From contig JAKLGK010000008.1 in NCBI GenBank assembly GCA_022710725.1, positions 62,001 through 126,000 on the forward strand: DNA of 64,000 nucleotides, given 5' to 3'. Both the position numbers and the translations under genes were made by a program. Each line of letters opens with the position of its first letter. The first letter of the stretch is position 1. The notes under the pieces are model-generated. The model searched no databases. It saw only the letters and a program-made list of their open reading frames with translations, and was not told the DNA's origin. This document shows, piece after piece, positions 53,431 to 62,423 of the stretch. The DNA is from Verrucomicrobiota bacterium. Lineage in GTDB: Bacteria > Verrucomicrobiota > Kiritimatiellia > CAIQIC01 > JAGNIJ01.

Positions 53431-55758
53431 ATGAAAGAGCGCGGGCGGCTTTGGCTGTGTCTCGTCCTCGCAGCGGCGCCCATGTCCTCCGGCGCGGAGC
53501 GGGGCGGCCGGCTATACCCGATCATGCAGCCGGACTGGGAGACACGGCAGGAATGGTTCGCTTCCCACCGCGCCGCGCCGCGCGCGGTCATTGACCCGCA
53601 GGTTCAGTCGCGGCTCCTCGGCAGCGTCAGTCTGCTCTCTCACGTCCAGTACACGCCGGCGGAGCGCGATCAGTCCAGCTGCGGGAACTGCTGGGCGTGG
53701 GCGGGCACGGGCGTCATGGAGGTGGACCTGGACGTCCAGCAAGGCGTCAAGGACCGCCTGTCGGTGCAGTTCTTGAGCACGTGCTGCGGAAAGACCAAGT
53801 GCGGCTGCCAGGGCGGCTGGCTGGCGGACGTGGCCACCTTTTACCAGGGCAAGGGGTACACGATCCCGTGGTCGAATCCCAACGGGCAATTCCAGAACCA
53901 GGGCGGCGACTGCGGATGCACGTGCGCATCCATCGGCATCTCGCCGAACTATCCTCTGGCCTCCATCAGCTACGCCGCCATCGAAACCCAGGGCATCGCC
54001 TCGAATACGGCTATCGCCAACATCAAGAATGTTCTAAATCAGAACAAGGCCGTGTGGTTTGGTTTCTTTTTTCCGCGCTCGAGTGATTGGACGCATTTTC
54101 AGACTTTCTGGAACAACCAGGCCGAATCCGTCGTATATGTCCCGCCCAGCGGCGTTTGCGGGGCCACCTGGGACTCCGGGGGCGGCGGCCACGCGGTCCT
54201 CGTGGTCGGCTACAACGACGACGATCCCAATCCCGCCAACCACTACTGGCTCATCCTGAACTCGTGGGGCGCGACCGCGGGCCGGCCGAACGGCCTGATG
54301 CGCTGGACGATGTACTTGAATTACAATTGCCAGTCCTATGACCGCAGCACGTGGGACTACAACTATTACTGGCAGACGCTGAACATCTCCTGGGCCGCCA
54401 GCTCCAGGCCCGTCGTCGCGACCAGCAACGCCACCGACGTGACCTCCTCGTCCGCCACCTTGCGCGGCGCGGTCAATCCCAGGGGCTCGGCCACGACCCG
54501 CTGGTTCGAGTACGGCCTGACGGCGGCCTACGGCTCGAGCACCGCGGGGCGCAGCGCCGGCTCCGGCAGCGCGAACAGCAACGTGAGCGAGGCCGTCAGC
54601 GGCCTCGCGCCGGCCAACACGTACCACTTCCGCCTCGCCGCCTCCAACGCCGCCGGCGTCAGCTACGGCAGCGACCTGACGCTGACGACGCTGGCGGGCG
54701 GGGCCACGGCGCCGGACGCGACCACCGACGCCGCGTCGTCGATAGGGCCGACTTCCGCGGTGCTCCATGCCACGGTCAACCCGCGCGGCAGCAGCACGGC
54801 GGTCTGCTTCCAGTACGGGCCGACGGAAGCGTACGGGTTCACGACGCCCACGCAGCAAGTCGGCGCCGGCTCCGCGCCGACCTCCGCGGCGCGAACGATC
54901 AGCGGCCTGTCCACGGCCGCGCTCTACCACGCCCGCGTGAAAGCCTGGAACGCAGGCGGCACGACCTATGGCGCGGACCGGACGTTCAGCACGCTGGGGG
55001 CCGCCGTGACGCTGTTTTCGGAGAACTTCGAGTTCGGGGGCGTGAGCCCGCCGGGCTGGACCCGGCAGTACGTCCGGGCCAACGACCACGGCGCATCCAT
55101 CGACTGGTACTTGGCTTACGGCGACGGCGCGCTCTGGCGCGACATGCCCGCGGCGCCGCACGGCGGCAGTTGGAACGTGTTCTTTTATGACGAGGACTAC
55201 AACGCCTGGACGGCCGTCATCAGTCCTCCCATCTCCTTCGGGACCGGCTATGCCCAGTCCACGCTCACGTTCTGGCACTACATGGCCGAGGATTACTGGT
55301 GGGGCGACCAGGACGAGCTGCTCGTCTACATGGGCCCGACCACGAACGGGCCGTGGACGCGCCTGGCGACCTACTCCAACAACATCACCGCGTGGACCCA
55401 GCAGACGATCAACCTGCCGAATCCCACGGGCACGGTCTACCTCTCGTTCGACGCGATCAGCCACTGGGGTTACGGCGTGGCCGTGGACGACGTGGAGGTC
55501 CGCGTCAAGGCCTCGGCGGACCCGGGGCCGGTCATCGGGCGCGGAGCGGCGGGCGACGGGCGGCTGGTCCTGCGCTGGGACGCCGCGGCCGGCGAGCAGT
55601 ACCGGGTGGAATACACGACCAACCTCGCGGCGGGCGCCTGGCAGGAAGACGCGGCGGCGGGCACGCTGGCGCCGTCGGACAACGAGGTGTGGTACACCAA
55701 CACCCCGGCCGCGGGCGCGACGAACCGCTTCTTCCGCGTGCGCCGGATCGCGCCGTAA
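53431..55758 (+). CDS. Secreted papain-like cysteine protease with Fn3-like and jelly-roll domains
   Basis: 775 residues. Signal peptide to about residue 20. C1 protease domain about 55-330: catalytic Cys87 in QSSCGNCWAW, His254 in GGGGHAVLVVGY, Asn277 in ILNSWGA; the Cys-rich insert TCCGKTKCGCQGGW and GDCGCTC is unusual. No long inhibitory propeptide. Then two 100-residue Fn3-like domains (SSATLRGAVNPRGSATTRWFEYG, TSAVLHATVNPRGSSTAVCFQYG), a MAM-like jelly roll (about 525-695; LFSENFEFGGVSPPGW, LTFWHYMAEDYWWGDQDE, GVAVDDVEVRV) and a short C-terminal domain (YRVEYTTNLAAGAWQ). GGAGG lies 5 nt before ATG 53431. Predicted extracellular. Confidence 0.88.
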   Translation: MKERGRLWLCLVLAAAPMSSGAERGGRLYPIMQPDWETRQEWFASHRAAPRAVIDPQVQSRLLGSVSLLSHVQYTPAERDQSSCGNCWAWAGTGVMEVDLDVQQGVKDRLSVQFLSTCCGKTKCGCQGGWLADVATFYQGKGYTIPWSNPNGQFQNQGGDCGCTCASIGISPNYPLASISYAAIETQGIASNTAIANIKNVLNQNKAVWFGFFFPRSSDWTHFQTFWNNQAESVVYVPPSGVCGATWDSGGGGHAVLVVGYNDDDPNPANHYWLILNSWGATAGRPNGLMRWTMYLNYNCQSYDRSTWDYNYYWQTLNISWAASSRPVVATSNATDVTSSSATLRGAVNPRGSATTRWFEYGLTAAYGSSTAGRSAGSGSANSNVSEAVSGLAPANTYHFRLAASNAAGVSYGSDLTLTTLAGGATAPDATTDAASSIGPTSAVLHATVNPRGSSTAVCFQYGPTEAYGFTTPTQQVGAGSAPTSAARTISGLSTAALYHARVKAWNAGGTTYGADRTFSTLGAAVTLFSENFEFGGVSPPGWTRQYVRANDHGASIDWYLAYGDGALWRDMPAAPHGGSWNVFFYDEDYNAWTAVISPPISFGTGYAQSTLTFWHYMAEDYWWGDQDELLVYMGPTTNGPWTRLATYSNNITAWTQQTINLPNPTGTVYLSFDAISHWGYGVAVDDVEVRVKASADPGPVIGRGAAGDGRLVLRWDAAAGEQYRVEYTTNLAAGAWQEDAAAGTLAPSDNEVWYTNTPAAGATNRFFRVRRIAP

Positions 55759-55797
55759 TGGGTTGCGGTCCGCCGCGGCTTCCCGTACACTGCCGGC

Positions 55798-56598
55798 ATG
55801 ACGGCGCCTCGATGCATCCTCGCGGTCCTGGGCCTCGCGCTCTGCTCCGGCTGCGGCACGCTACCGGACGGGCGGCGTTGGGGCCATGAGGCCACCCTCC
55901 GCCCGGGCTGGCCGCGGGTTGGACAGAGCGCGTGGCGGGCGGCGATCGATCCCCAGACGTGGGGCCCGCTCGCGGCGGCCGCGCTGCTGCAGATCGACAA
56001 CGCGGACCACGAAATATCGGACTGGGCGATCGAGCACGCCCCGCTCTTCGGCTCGCCGGAGGAGGCCGAAGACGCCGTCGGCTGGACCGGCCAGGCGCTG
56101 GACACGGCCTGGTACGCCTCGATGCTCCTCGCGCCCGGCGGCGAGACGGCGGGGGAGTGGACGCTCAACAAGCTGCGCGGCGCGGCGGTGGAGTTCGGCG
56201 CCGTGGGCGTCGCGGGCTTCACGGTGGATACCCTGAAGGAGGAGGTTGGCCGCACGCGCCCGAACCAGGAGAACAAACGCAGCTTCCCGTCCAACCACGC
56301 GCAGCGATCCGCGGTGGACGTCACGCTCGCCGCGCGCAACCTGGACGCCACGCCGATGCCGCCGGCCGTCCGCTGGACGGCCAAGACGGGCCTCTACGGC
56401 GTGGGCGCCGTCTCCGCGTGGAGCCGCGTGGAGGCCGCCGGCCACTATCCGTCCGACGTCCTCGCCGGCTGGGCGATCGGGCACTTCTGGGGCGCGTTCC
56501 TCCACGACGCCTTCCTGTGGCGGGGCGAACCGCCCGTCCTGATCGAACTCGCCCCCGCGCCGGGCGGCGCGTCGCTCATCCTGCGCGCGCGGTTCTGA
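55798..56598 (+). CDS. PAP2-family phosphatase, probable lipoprotein
   Basis: 266 residues. The three PAP2 motifs are present: KEEVGRTRPN, PSNHAQRS (Asn replaces the usual Gly) and SRVEAAGHYPSDVLAG. Hydrophobic N-terminus ends in CSGC, a probable lipobox. Such enzymes dephosphorylate undecaprenyl-pyrophosphate or lipid A; the lipoprotein form would act on the periplasmic side. The region upstream of motif 1 is helical and of uncertain topology. It precedes the LPS-kinase-like genes, fitting an envelope-lipid role. Confidence 0.85.
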   Translation: MTAPRCILAVLGLALCSGCGTLPDGRRWGHEATLRPGWPRVGQSAWRAAIDPQTWGPLAAAALLQIDNADHEISDWAIEHAPLFGSPEEAEDAVGWTGQALDTAWYASMLLAPGGETAGEWTLNKLRGAAVEFGAVGVAGFTVDTLKEEVGRTRPNQENKRSFPSNHAQRSAVDVTLAARNLDATPMPPAVRWTAKTGLYGVGAVSAWSRVEAAGHYPSDVLAGWAIGHFWGAFLHDAFLWRGEPPVLIELAPAPGGASLILRARF

Positions 56599-56664
56599 TC
56601 GCCGGTTGACAGGCCGGATTCGAGCAAGGTATCTTCCGCTTTCCGACCCCGACGGAGAAGCACT

Positions 56665-57528
56665 ATGGCGACAACCGAAGTGGAAGTCCTGCGTTTCGAC
56701 AACCTCGAGCAATACCTGTTCGTCAAGAACGGCAATTACCTCTACAAGGTGCCGTACCACGGCGGCTTCGCCGTGCTCAAGGTCTACTGGTGCAGCCGCG
56801 GCTGGTTCGAGCGGATCTCCAAGACGTTCGACAACATCGTCATCGCCGGCCAGACGTCGTTCATGCCGCGCGCCCGCCTGCGTACGGAACAGCAGGCCAT
56901 GGCGATCTGGCGCGAGGCCGGATTCCGGGTCTTCCAGATCTACGAGAACGTCCGCGTCGAGGGCATCGAGGAGGACGGCTACGCGCTGTACGAATACGTC
57001 CCCGGCCGGCATTTCCACAAGCTCCTCCCGGACGAATCCGTGCCGCGCGAGGAGCGGATCCGGCTCTTCCGCCAGTTCCTCGTCGAGTGGCACCGGCGGC
57101 ACCGCCTGGCCATCGACCGCCGCGAGCCCCGGCTGATCCACGAGAACGGCGACCTCAAGCACGTGATGGACTACAACGGCGAACTGGTCTGGTTCGACTT
57201 CGAGATGTGCTACCGCTCCCGCTCACACGTGGAGGATCTCGTGGCGCGGGAAATCCTCGCCTACGCCAAGTCGATCGGCGATTTCATGAAGGGCGAGCTC
57301 TTCGAGCTGTTCCTGAACGAGATGGTCGAGCACTATCCCGACAAGGACCTGCTCGGCCACGCCTACACCGTCACGTTCCGCAACCGCAATCCCGTGATCC
57401 GCGTGGGACGCAACCTGGAATTCCTGCTCCGCGAGCGGGCGAAGCGGTGGAATTCCAAGTACAACATGGCCCTGATGATCCGGGACCGCCTGGCACGCCT
57501 CCATGGACAAGGTGCAGCGTCTGCTTGA
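56665..57528 (+). CDS. LPS-core kinase-like protein (Kdo kinase/WaaP type), active-site intact
   Basis: 287 residues, cytoplasmic kinase-like fold. Seen: VLKVYWCSRGWFERISKTFDN with a likely ATP-binding Lys, catalytic-loop LIHENGDLKHVM (Asp of the HGDL-like motif) and the metal-binding WFDFEMCYR (DFE in place of DFG). Such proteins phosphorylate heptose or Kdo of the LPS core, or InaA-like targets. A basic C-terminal helix ends the protein. It overlaps the next, similar, gene by 26 bp, so the two are translated together. Substrate unknown. Confidence 0.8.
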   Translation: MATTEVEVLRFDNLEQYLFVKNGNYLYKVPYHGGFAVLKVYWCSRGWFERISKTFDNIVIAGQTSFMPRARLRTEQQAMAIWREAGFRVFQIYENVRVEGIEEDGYALYEYVPGRHFHKLLPDESVPREERIRLFRQFLVEWHRRHRLAIDRREPRLIHENGDLKHVMDYNGELVWFDFEMCYRSRSHVEDLVAREILAYAKSIGDFMKGELFELFLNEMVEHYPDKDLLGHAYTVTFRNRNPVIRVGRNLEFLLRERAKRWNSKYNMALMIRDRLARLHGQGAASA

Positions 57529-58348
57529 GCAACTGCGCCCGTGGCAGGCGGAGCGGCTCGACGGGAGCGCCCGCGGCTCGGGCCTGAACGCCGTCTGGAA
57601 GATCCGGCTCCCGGCCGGCCCGGCGATCCTGAAGACGTTTTCGCGGCGGCGCGGCCGCGCGCAGACGCTCCTGACCGAGATCAACCACCGGCTCGGCGGA
57701 CTCACCTCCTTCACGGCGCGCGGCCGCCGGCGCACGGAGGCGGCCATCCTCGCCCTCTGGCGGGACGCGGACCTCGACGCGCCGCGCCTCCTCGACGACC
57801 CGCCGGGGCTGGCCCTGGCCCTGCCGCACCTGTGCATGGAATTCGTGGACGGCGAGCTGCTTTCGCATCGCCTCGCGGACGAAAGCCGGCCCCTGGCGGA
57901 ACGGGACGCCCTGCTGGTCCGATTCCTGCGGGCCTGGTCCGACCGCCATGCCCTGGCCGACGAGCGCCGGTATCCGCGGCTGATCCAGGAGCACGGCAGT
58001 TTCGAGCACGTGATGGTCGCAGGCGACCGGCTGGTCACGTTTGACCTCGAAGTGTCCTTCCAGCGGAGCCGCGACGTCCGGGCCTGCATCGTGGCGGAGA
58101 TCGTCGGCTACGTTCGCTCGCTCTTCCGGCTGCTGCCGGCGCCGCTGGCCGGGCATTATCTCGGCGTCGTGGTCCGGGAGTACCCGCGCCGCGAGTACCT
58201 GGAGGAAGTGCCGCGCCGGTTGCTCCGCCATCCGAATCCCGTCCTGCGCGCGATCCATTTCCTCGACCGGCGCCTGCTGCGGAAGCCGGGCAAGTGGCAC
58301 AAGTACCGCGTGGCCGAGTTATTGATGTCCGAACTGAAGATGCGCTAG
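57503..58348 (+). CDS. LPS-kinase-like paralogue lacking the catalytic Asp
   Basis: 281 residues, homologous to the previous protein (AVWKIRLPAGPAILKTFSRRRG, LIQEHGSFEHVM, TFDLEVSF, and a similar helical tail). In the catalytic loop the Asp is replaced: HGSFEHVM versus NGDLKHVM, while the DxE-type metal motif (FDLE) is kept. It may therefore be a pseudokinase or partner of the first protein. Its start lies inside the first protein's last codons (26-bp overlap). A GT4 glycosyltransferase follows after 11 bp. Confidence 0.75.
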   Translation: MDKVQRLLEQLRPWQAERLDGSARGSGLNAVWKIRLPAGPAILKTFSRRRGRAQTLLTEINHRLGGLTSFTARGRRRTEAAILALWRDADLDAPRLLDDPPGLALALPHLCMEFVDGELLSHRLADESRPLAERDALLVRFLRAWSDRHALADERRYPRLIQEHGSFEHVMVAGDRLVTFDLEVSFQRSRDVRACIVAEIVGYVRSLFRLLPAPLAGHYLGVVVREYPRREYLEEVPRRLLRHPNPVLRAIHFLDRRLLRKPGKWHKYRVAELLMSELKMR

Positions 58349-58359
58349 ACTGCCCCTCG

Positions 58360-59505
58360 ATGCGCATCGTTCATCTCATCAGCTATTTTCGCTGGACCGA
58401 GCGGGTCGAGCCCGCGGCCGACCTGGCGATCGCCCAGCAGCAGCTCGGCCACGATGTCCGCTATCTCTGCGGGCACAACCAGGGCGCGGCGCCGGAGGAC
58501 TGCATCCAGGGCCGCGCCGCGCGCAAGGGCCTGGCCTTCGACGACCGGTTCACGCTGGACAAGCATTTCCGCCTCCTGTCCGCGCTCCGGGACATCGCGG
58601 GGCTGCGGAAATACATGGCCGAATTCAAGCCCGACGTGGTGCACTGCCACCAGGACAACGCCCACCTGCTGGCCGCCTTCGCGCTGCGCGGCCTGGCCCC
58701 CCGGCCGCTGCTCGTGCGGACGTTCTACGAGCCGGGCCGGCCGTCGTCGCCCGGGCGCTACTGGCTTTTCTGCCACCGCCGGACGGACGGCCTGATCGTC
58801 CTCAACGAGGCGACGCGAGCCCAGGCGCGCGGGCGCTTCGGCCGGCAGCCCGACCGCGTCGCGGTCATCCTGCCGGGGATCGACGTCGACGGATTCGCCA
58901 ACCGCCGGGACCTGGGCCGCCTCGAGCACGTGAACGTGCCGCCGGGCGCCTTCGTCGCCGGCATGATCACGCACATCGGGAAGGTGCAGCGCCTGGACCT
59001 GGCGCTGGAGGCCGTCGCGGCGCTGACCCCGCGCCATCCGGAATTGCGGCTGCTCATCGTGGGCCGCGGCAAGCCGGATCGCTGGGTCCATGAACCCGCC
59101 CGGCGGCTCGGCATCGCCGACCGGGTGATCCTGGGCGGCTACTGCCGCTACGAGGAGCTCGTGAAGGCCTACCACACGATGGACGCGCTGGTGTATCCCC
59201 GCCACGGGACCGACGAATCCTGCCGCGCCGTGCGCGAGGCGCTGACCGCCGGCGTGCCGGTCGTCGCGCCGGGAATCGCCATCATGCCGGACCTTGTGAA
59301 GGAAGGCGAAACGGGTTTCCTTGCCGATTTCGACAGCGCCTCGCTTGCCAACGCGCTGGAAAAGATGCTCCGGCTGGATCCCGCCGCGCGCGCCCGGATG
59401 TCCGCCGCGGCCGTCGCGGACGCCCGCGCGCGCTTCAGCCGCGTGAAGCAGGCCGGGAAAGTCCTCGAGTTCTACGAACGGCTCCGCGGGCTGCCGCGGA
59501 TGTAG
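58360..59505 (+). CDS. GT4-family glycosyltransferase
   Basis: 381 residues, GT-B fold. N-terminal acceptor domain (MRIVHLISYFRWTERVEPAADLAI, DVVHCHQDNAHLLAA), linker, donor domain with GMITHIGKVQRLDLALEAV, LRLLIVGRGKPDRW, LVYPRHGTDESCRAVREAL with the conserved Glu, then GVPVVAPGIAIMPDLV. Retaining transfer of a hexose to an LPS or capsule acceptor is likely. ATG 58360; it is the last gene of the PAP2/kinase/kinase/GT4 unit, and a tRNA and mutY follow on the other strand. Confidence 0.88.
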   Translation: MRIVHLISYFRWTERVEPAADLAIAQQQLGHDVRYLCGHNQGAAPEDCIQGRAARKGLAFDDRFTLDKHFRLLSALRDIAGLRKYMAEFKPDVVHCHQDNAHLLAAFALRGLAPRPLLVRTFYEPGRPSSPGRYWLFCHRRTDGLIVLNEATRAQARGRFGRQPDRVAVILPGIDVDGFANRRDLGRLEHVNVPPGAFVAGMITHIGKVQRLDLALEAVAALTPRHPELRLLIVGRGKPDRWVHEPARRLGIADRVILGGYCRYEELVKAYHTMDALVYPRHGTDESCRAVREALTAGVPVVAPGIAIMPDLVKEGETGFLADFDSASLANALEKMLRLDPAARARMSAAAVADARARFSRVKQAGKVLEFYERLRGLPRM

Positions 59506-59537
59506 TGAGGGAAAACATCAAGCGTGTTCCGGCGGGC

Positions 59538-59570
59538 AGCCTTCGCCTCCGCCGCGCTACGGCGAAGGCT
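59538..59570. repeat. Hairpin between GT4 gene and tRNA-Val
   Basis: AGCCTTCGCC (59538-59547) pairs perfectly with GGCGAAGGCT (59561-59570) around 13 nt. Its right end includes one base of the encoded CCA of the tRNA-Val gene. No T run follows, so it may act as an RNA-processing hairpin, a terminator for either strand or a dispersed REP-like unit. Confidence 0.5.
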
Positions 59571-59646
59571 GGTGGGCGTAACAGGACTTGAACCTGTGAC
59601 CCCTTCCATGTCAAGGAAGTGCTCTAGCCAACTGAGCTATACGCCC
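59570..59646 (-). tRNA. tRNA-Val (GAC)
   Basis: 77 nt with encoded CCA. Acceptor GGGCGTA pairs with TACGCCC, discriminator A, and the anticodon loop TTGACAT between CTTCC and GGAAG gives anticodon GAC, decoding GUC/GUU. T-arm contains GTTCAAGTC. Its first 10 bases are shared with the stop codon and last codons of mutY. Confidence 0.97.
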
Positions 59647-60818
59647 TTAAGAACCGGTTTTTTCTTACCCCCGAACCACATCGAAATCAATTCCTTTCTC
59701 GCGGCGCGGCCGGCGGGGGCGCGGAGGGCTTCGATGATGTGGTGGTCGGCGCGGGAAAAGGGGTAACGGCCAAACTGCCCCGGCCGGACCCACGCGAAGT
59801 CGGCGCAGTGGATCGCGCGCGGCCGGCCGGCGCGAATGCGCGCCCAGTGCGCGTGCAACTCGATGGTGAAGTGGCTGTAGGCGTGGTGCACTATGGTCAG
59901 GAGCGGCCCGACCTCGAGGCGTACACCCATTTCCTCGCTCAACTCGCGCGCGATGCACTGGTCCATCGTTTCGCCCGGGTCCAGCCCGCCGCCCGGAAAT
60001 TCCCATAGGCCACCGAGCATGGACGAATCCTTGCGCTGCGCGACCAGGATGCGCCCGTCGCGCCGGAGCGTCACGGCCGCCCCGACGACTTTGTGGGGGA
60101 CGGGGGCGCGGCGCTTTTTCACCGGGTACGCCTCGGGTTTGCCGCCGGCGCGCGCGCGGCATACGTTGCCGAGCGGGCAGGCGGCGCAGTCCGGATCGCG
60201 CGGCGTGCAGCATAACGCGCCCAGTTCCATCTGGGCCTCGTTGCTCAAGCCCGCGCGGCCCGGGATTTTCAGGGCTTCGGCCCACGCCGCGAGTTTCTGC
60301 GTCGCCGCCCGGGTATGAATCCGGTCCTCGAGGGCCATGACCCGGGCGAGCACGCGGATTACGTTGCCGTCCAGCACGGGGGCTTCGTGCCCGAAGGCCA
60401 GGCTGCCGATCGCGGCGGCCGTGTACTCGCCGATCCCGGGCAGGGCGCGGAGGGCGGCGGGGTCCGATGGAAACCGCCCGCCGTGGCGGCGCGCGATGAT
60501 CCGGGCCGCCTGGTGAAGGTTCCGGGCGCGGGCGTAATAGCCGAGCCCCTCCCACGCGAGCAGGACTTCGCGTTGCGGGGCGGCGGCCAGGGAGCGGAGC
60601 GTCGGGAAGCGCCGGACGAAGGCGCGGAAGTAGGGCAGGGCCTGGTCGGCGCGGGTCTGCTGCAGCATGATCTCGGAAATCCAGACCCGGTAGGGCGTGC
60701 GGCGGGTCCGCCAGGGGAAAGGCCGGCGGCGCTTTTCGAACCAGGCCGGCAAGCGAACGCGAAAAGCCCTTTTCAGGGCGGGGGACAGGCTGGGTCCGGG
60801 GGGCGGCGCGGATTTCAT
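59637..60818 (-). CDS. mutY: A/G-specific adenine glycosylase
   Basis: 393 residues. Removes adenine opposite 8-oxoguanine. Helix-hairpin-helix LPGIGEYTAAAI (about 126-137), catalytic Glu49 in ISEIMLQQT and Asp150 in VLDGNVIRV, the 4Fe-4S pattern Cys204-x6-Cys211-x2-Cys214-x5-Cys220, and a C-terminal NUDIX-like domain (GGLWEFPGGGLDPGE) are all present. The last codons and stop (KGV, TAG) lie in the tRNA-Val gene on the same strand, so transcription of mutY reads into the tRNA. Start ATG overlaps the stop of the lipoprotein gene upstream by 4 bp. Confidence 0.96.
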   Translation of the reverse strand: MKSAPPPGPSLSPALKRAFRVRLPAWFEKRRRPFPWRTRRTPYRVWISEIMLQQTRADQALPYFRAFVRRFPTLRSLAAAPQREVLLAWEGLGYYARARNLHQAARIIARRHGGRFPSDPAALRALPGIGEYTAAAIGSLAFGHEAPVLDGNVIRVLARVMALEDRIHTRAATQKLAAWAEALKIPGRAGLSNEAQMELGALCCTPRDPDCAACPLGNVCRARAGGKPEAYPVKKRRAPVPHKVVGAAVTLRRDGRILVAQRKDSSMLGGLWEFPGGGLDPGETMDQCIARELSEEMGVRLEVGPLLTIVHHAYSHFTIELHAHWARIRAGRPRAIHCADFAWVRPGQFGRYPFSRADHHIIEALRAPAGRAARKELISMWFGGKKKPVLKGV

Positions 60819-61333
60819 TCGGGGCTCAACTCCACCGGGCGGCGCTCCAGGGCTCGGCGCTGGTACACCCGCGACGAGCGCGGGACCAGTTCCTCGGCCT
60901 GCATCTCCCGCGGCGGCGTGACGAGCATCAGGACGACGTCCGCCGTCCAGGCGAAGCCGCGGCGGGCTACGACATCGCCGATGCCGACGACGGTATAGGT
61001 GAAGGTGACCTCGTACTTGCCGGCCGCCGTGCGCCGCGCCTCCCAGCGCGGGAACAGGACGTCCTGTTCGGCCAGTTCCATCTGCCGCTTCACCCAGTCC
61101 TCGTTGGTTCCCTCGCCGTCGGATGCCCGGGCCTCGCGGGCCAGGCGCAGGGCCCGGGTTTCCTCCTCGGCGCCCTCCAGGACGCGGTCCTGCGGGCCCG
61201 GCTCCTGCAGCACGGCTTCATCCACCGGCCCGAACGGGATGGCCGGGTCGTCCCCGCAGCCGGCGGCCGCCAGCAGGGCGCAGCCGAGCCATATTAACCC
61301 GGCGCGGCTTTCGCGGTATCTTTTCGTATTCAC
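60815..61333 (-). CDS. Predicted lipoprotein of unknown function
   Basis: 172 residues. Signal with lipobox LAAAGC, Cys26, then Asp/Glu/Pro-rich linker (FGPVDEAVLQEPGPQDR) and a small domain with a beta/alpha part (YEVTFTYTVVGIGD, ADVVLMLVTPPREMQ). No recognised family. Start GTG 61333 is chosen to place the lipobox at the usual distance; an upstream start at 61372 would add 13 residues. It overlaps mutY by 4 bp and is probably translated with it. Confidence 0.6.
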   Translation of the reverse strand: MNTKRYRESRAGLIWLGCALLAAAGCGDDPAIPFGPVDEAVLQEPGPQDRVLEGAEEETRALRLAREARASDGEGTNEDWVKRQMELAEQDVLFPRWEARRTAAGKYEVTFTYTVVGIGDVVARRGFAWTADVVLMLVTPPREMQAEELVPRSSRVYQRRALERRPVELSPE

Positions 61334-61470
61334 AAGCTGCCTGATACAACATGAAAGCGCGCCGCGGGGCAATAATTTCCTTTGACGCCGCGGGGGCGAA
61401 GTTTTAGTCTTTCCAAACGAGAACGTGTGTCTGAAACGGCGGATCCGTCCGCCGAGATGGAGGAACGGCC

Positions 61471-62403
61471 ATGGCGGAACAAGTTCCTGACAGCAAGCCC
61501 GATGAAGCGTCCGTCCCGCCCCGCATCAAGCTCAACGGCAACGGAAAGACCGAGGCGCCGCCCCGCATCAGCCTGCAGCCGAAGCAGCCCGGAAAGTCCG
61601 AGACCTCGCGCATCGAACTGGGGGAGGCCCGGCCCGCGGATCCGATGGAACTGGCCAAGAAGATGACGGCCCGCATCGACGCCCCGAAGCCGCCCGTCCG
61701 GGTCATCAGCGAAGTGGAACGTCTCGCGACGGCCAAGACGGCCACCCAGCAATTCAAGAGCATGACCCAGCAGGTGAAGAGCGCCACGGCCCCGATCTCC
61801 AAGGCCGCCATTCCCGACCTCGACGCCGCGAAGAAACAGACGGCCCGCATCGACCTGCAGGAAGTGCTCGGCAGCGGGGACGAGGACATTTTCAAGCGCC
61901 GTACGGCTATCCTGGATCCCAGTAAGATCCAGGCGGCCGAAGCGGCCGCCCAGCCCAAGACCATCCGCATCAAGCGGCCCGAGGGCGGCACGGGCCCCAT
62001 CAAGCCGGTGTCCGAGCCCATGAAGCCGGCCGAACCGGTGGCGGCGGAAGCGCGCAAGAGCGAGACGGCCCGCATCGAACTGCCGGCCGACGTGGCCGAG
62101 GAAGCCGCCGCCGAGGCCCCGACCCGCCGGAAGACGATCCGCATCAAGCGCCCGGAGGGCGGCGGGGCCCCCATGGCGATCCGCCCGATGTCCGTCAGCC
62201 AGCCGGCGACGGCGGTGACCCGGGCCGAGCCCGGCGAGCTGCCGGTGATCGCGCCGGCGGAAGAGGGGCCGGGCGCCGTCTATTCCATCCTCGCCATCGC
62301 GGCCCTGCTGGTGGCCTGCGTGCTGATCTACGTGCTGGCCGCGCAGGTGGGCACGGTGGAAAGCCTGACGCCCCCGCATATGCCGTTCCCCGGCGGCGTG
62401 TGA
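61471..62403 (+). CDS. Disordered single-span protein with repeated TARI and KTIRIKRPEGG motifs
   Basis: 310 residues. Mostly low-complexity and disordered; repeats include TARIEL, TARIDL, TARIDA, SRIEL, and two copies of KTIRIKRPEGG (about residues 168 and 218). One membrane helix near the end (about 271-291; VYSILAIAALLVACVLIYVLAAQ) with a short outer tail. No signal peptide or catalytic motif. Common in Kiritimatiellota/Verrucomicrobiota neighbourhoods (general recollection, not checked). The adjacent small gene and trxA follow on the same strand. Confidence 0.65.
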   Translation: MAEQVPDSKPDEASVPPRIKLNGNGKTEAPPRISLQPKQPGKSETSRIELGEARPADPMELAKKMTARIDAPKPPVRVISEVERLATAKTATQQFKSMTQQVKSATAPISKAAIPDLDAAKKQTARIDLQEVLGSGDEDIFKRRTAILDPSKIQAAEAAAQPKTIRIKRPEGGTGPIKPVSEPMKPAEPVAAEARKSETARIELPADVAEEAAAEAPTRRKTIRIKRPEGGGAPMAIRPMSVSQPATAVTRAEPGELPVIAPAEEGPGAVYSILAIAALLVACVLIYVLAAQVGTVESLTPPHMPFPGGV

Positions 62404-62423
62404 GGCCGCGCGGAAGGTCGGCC

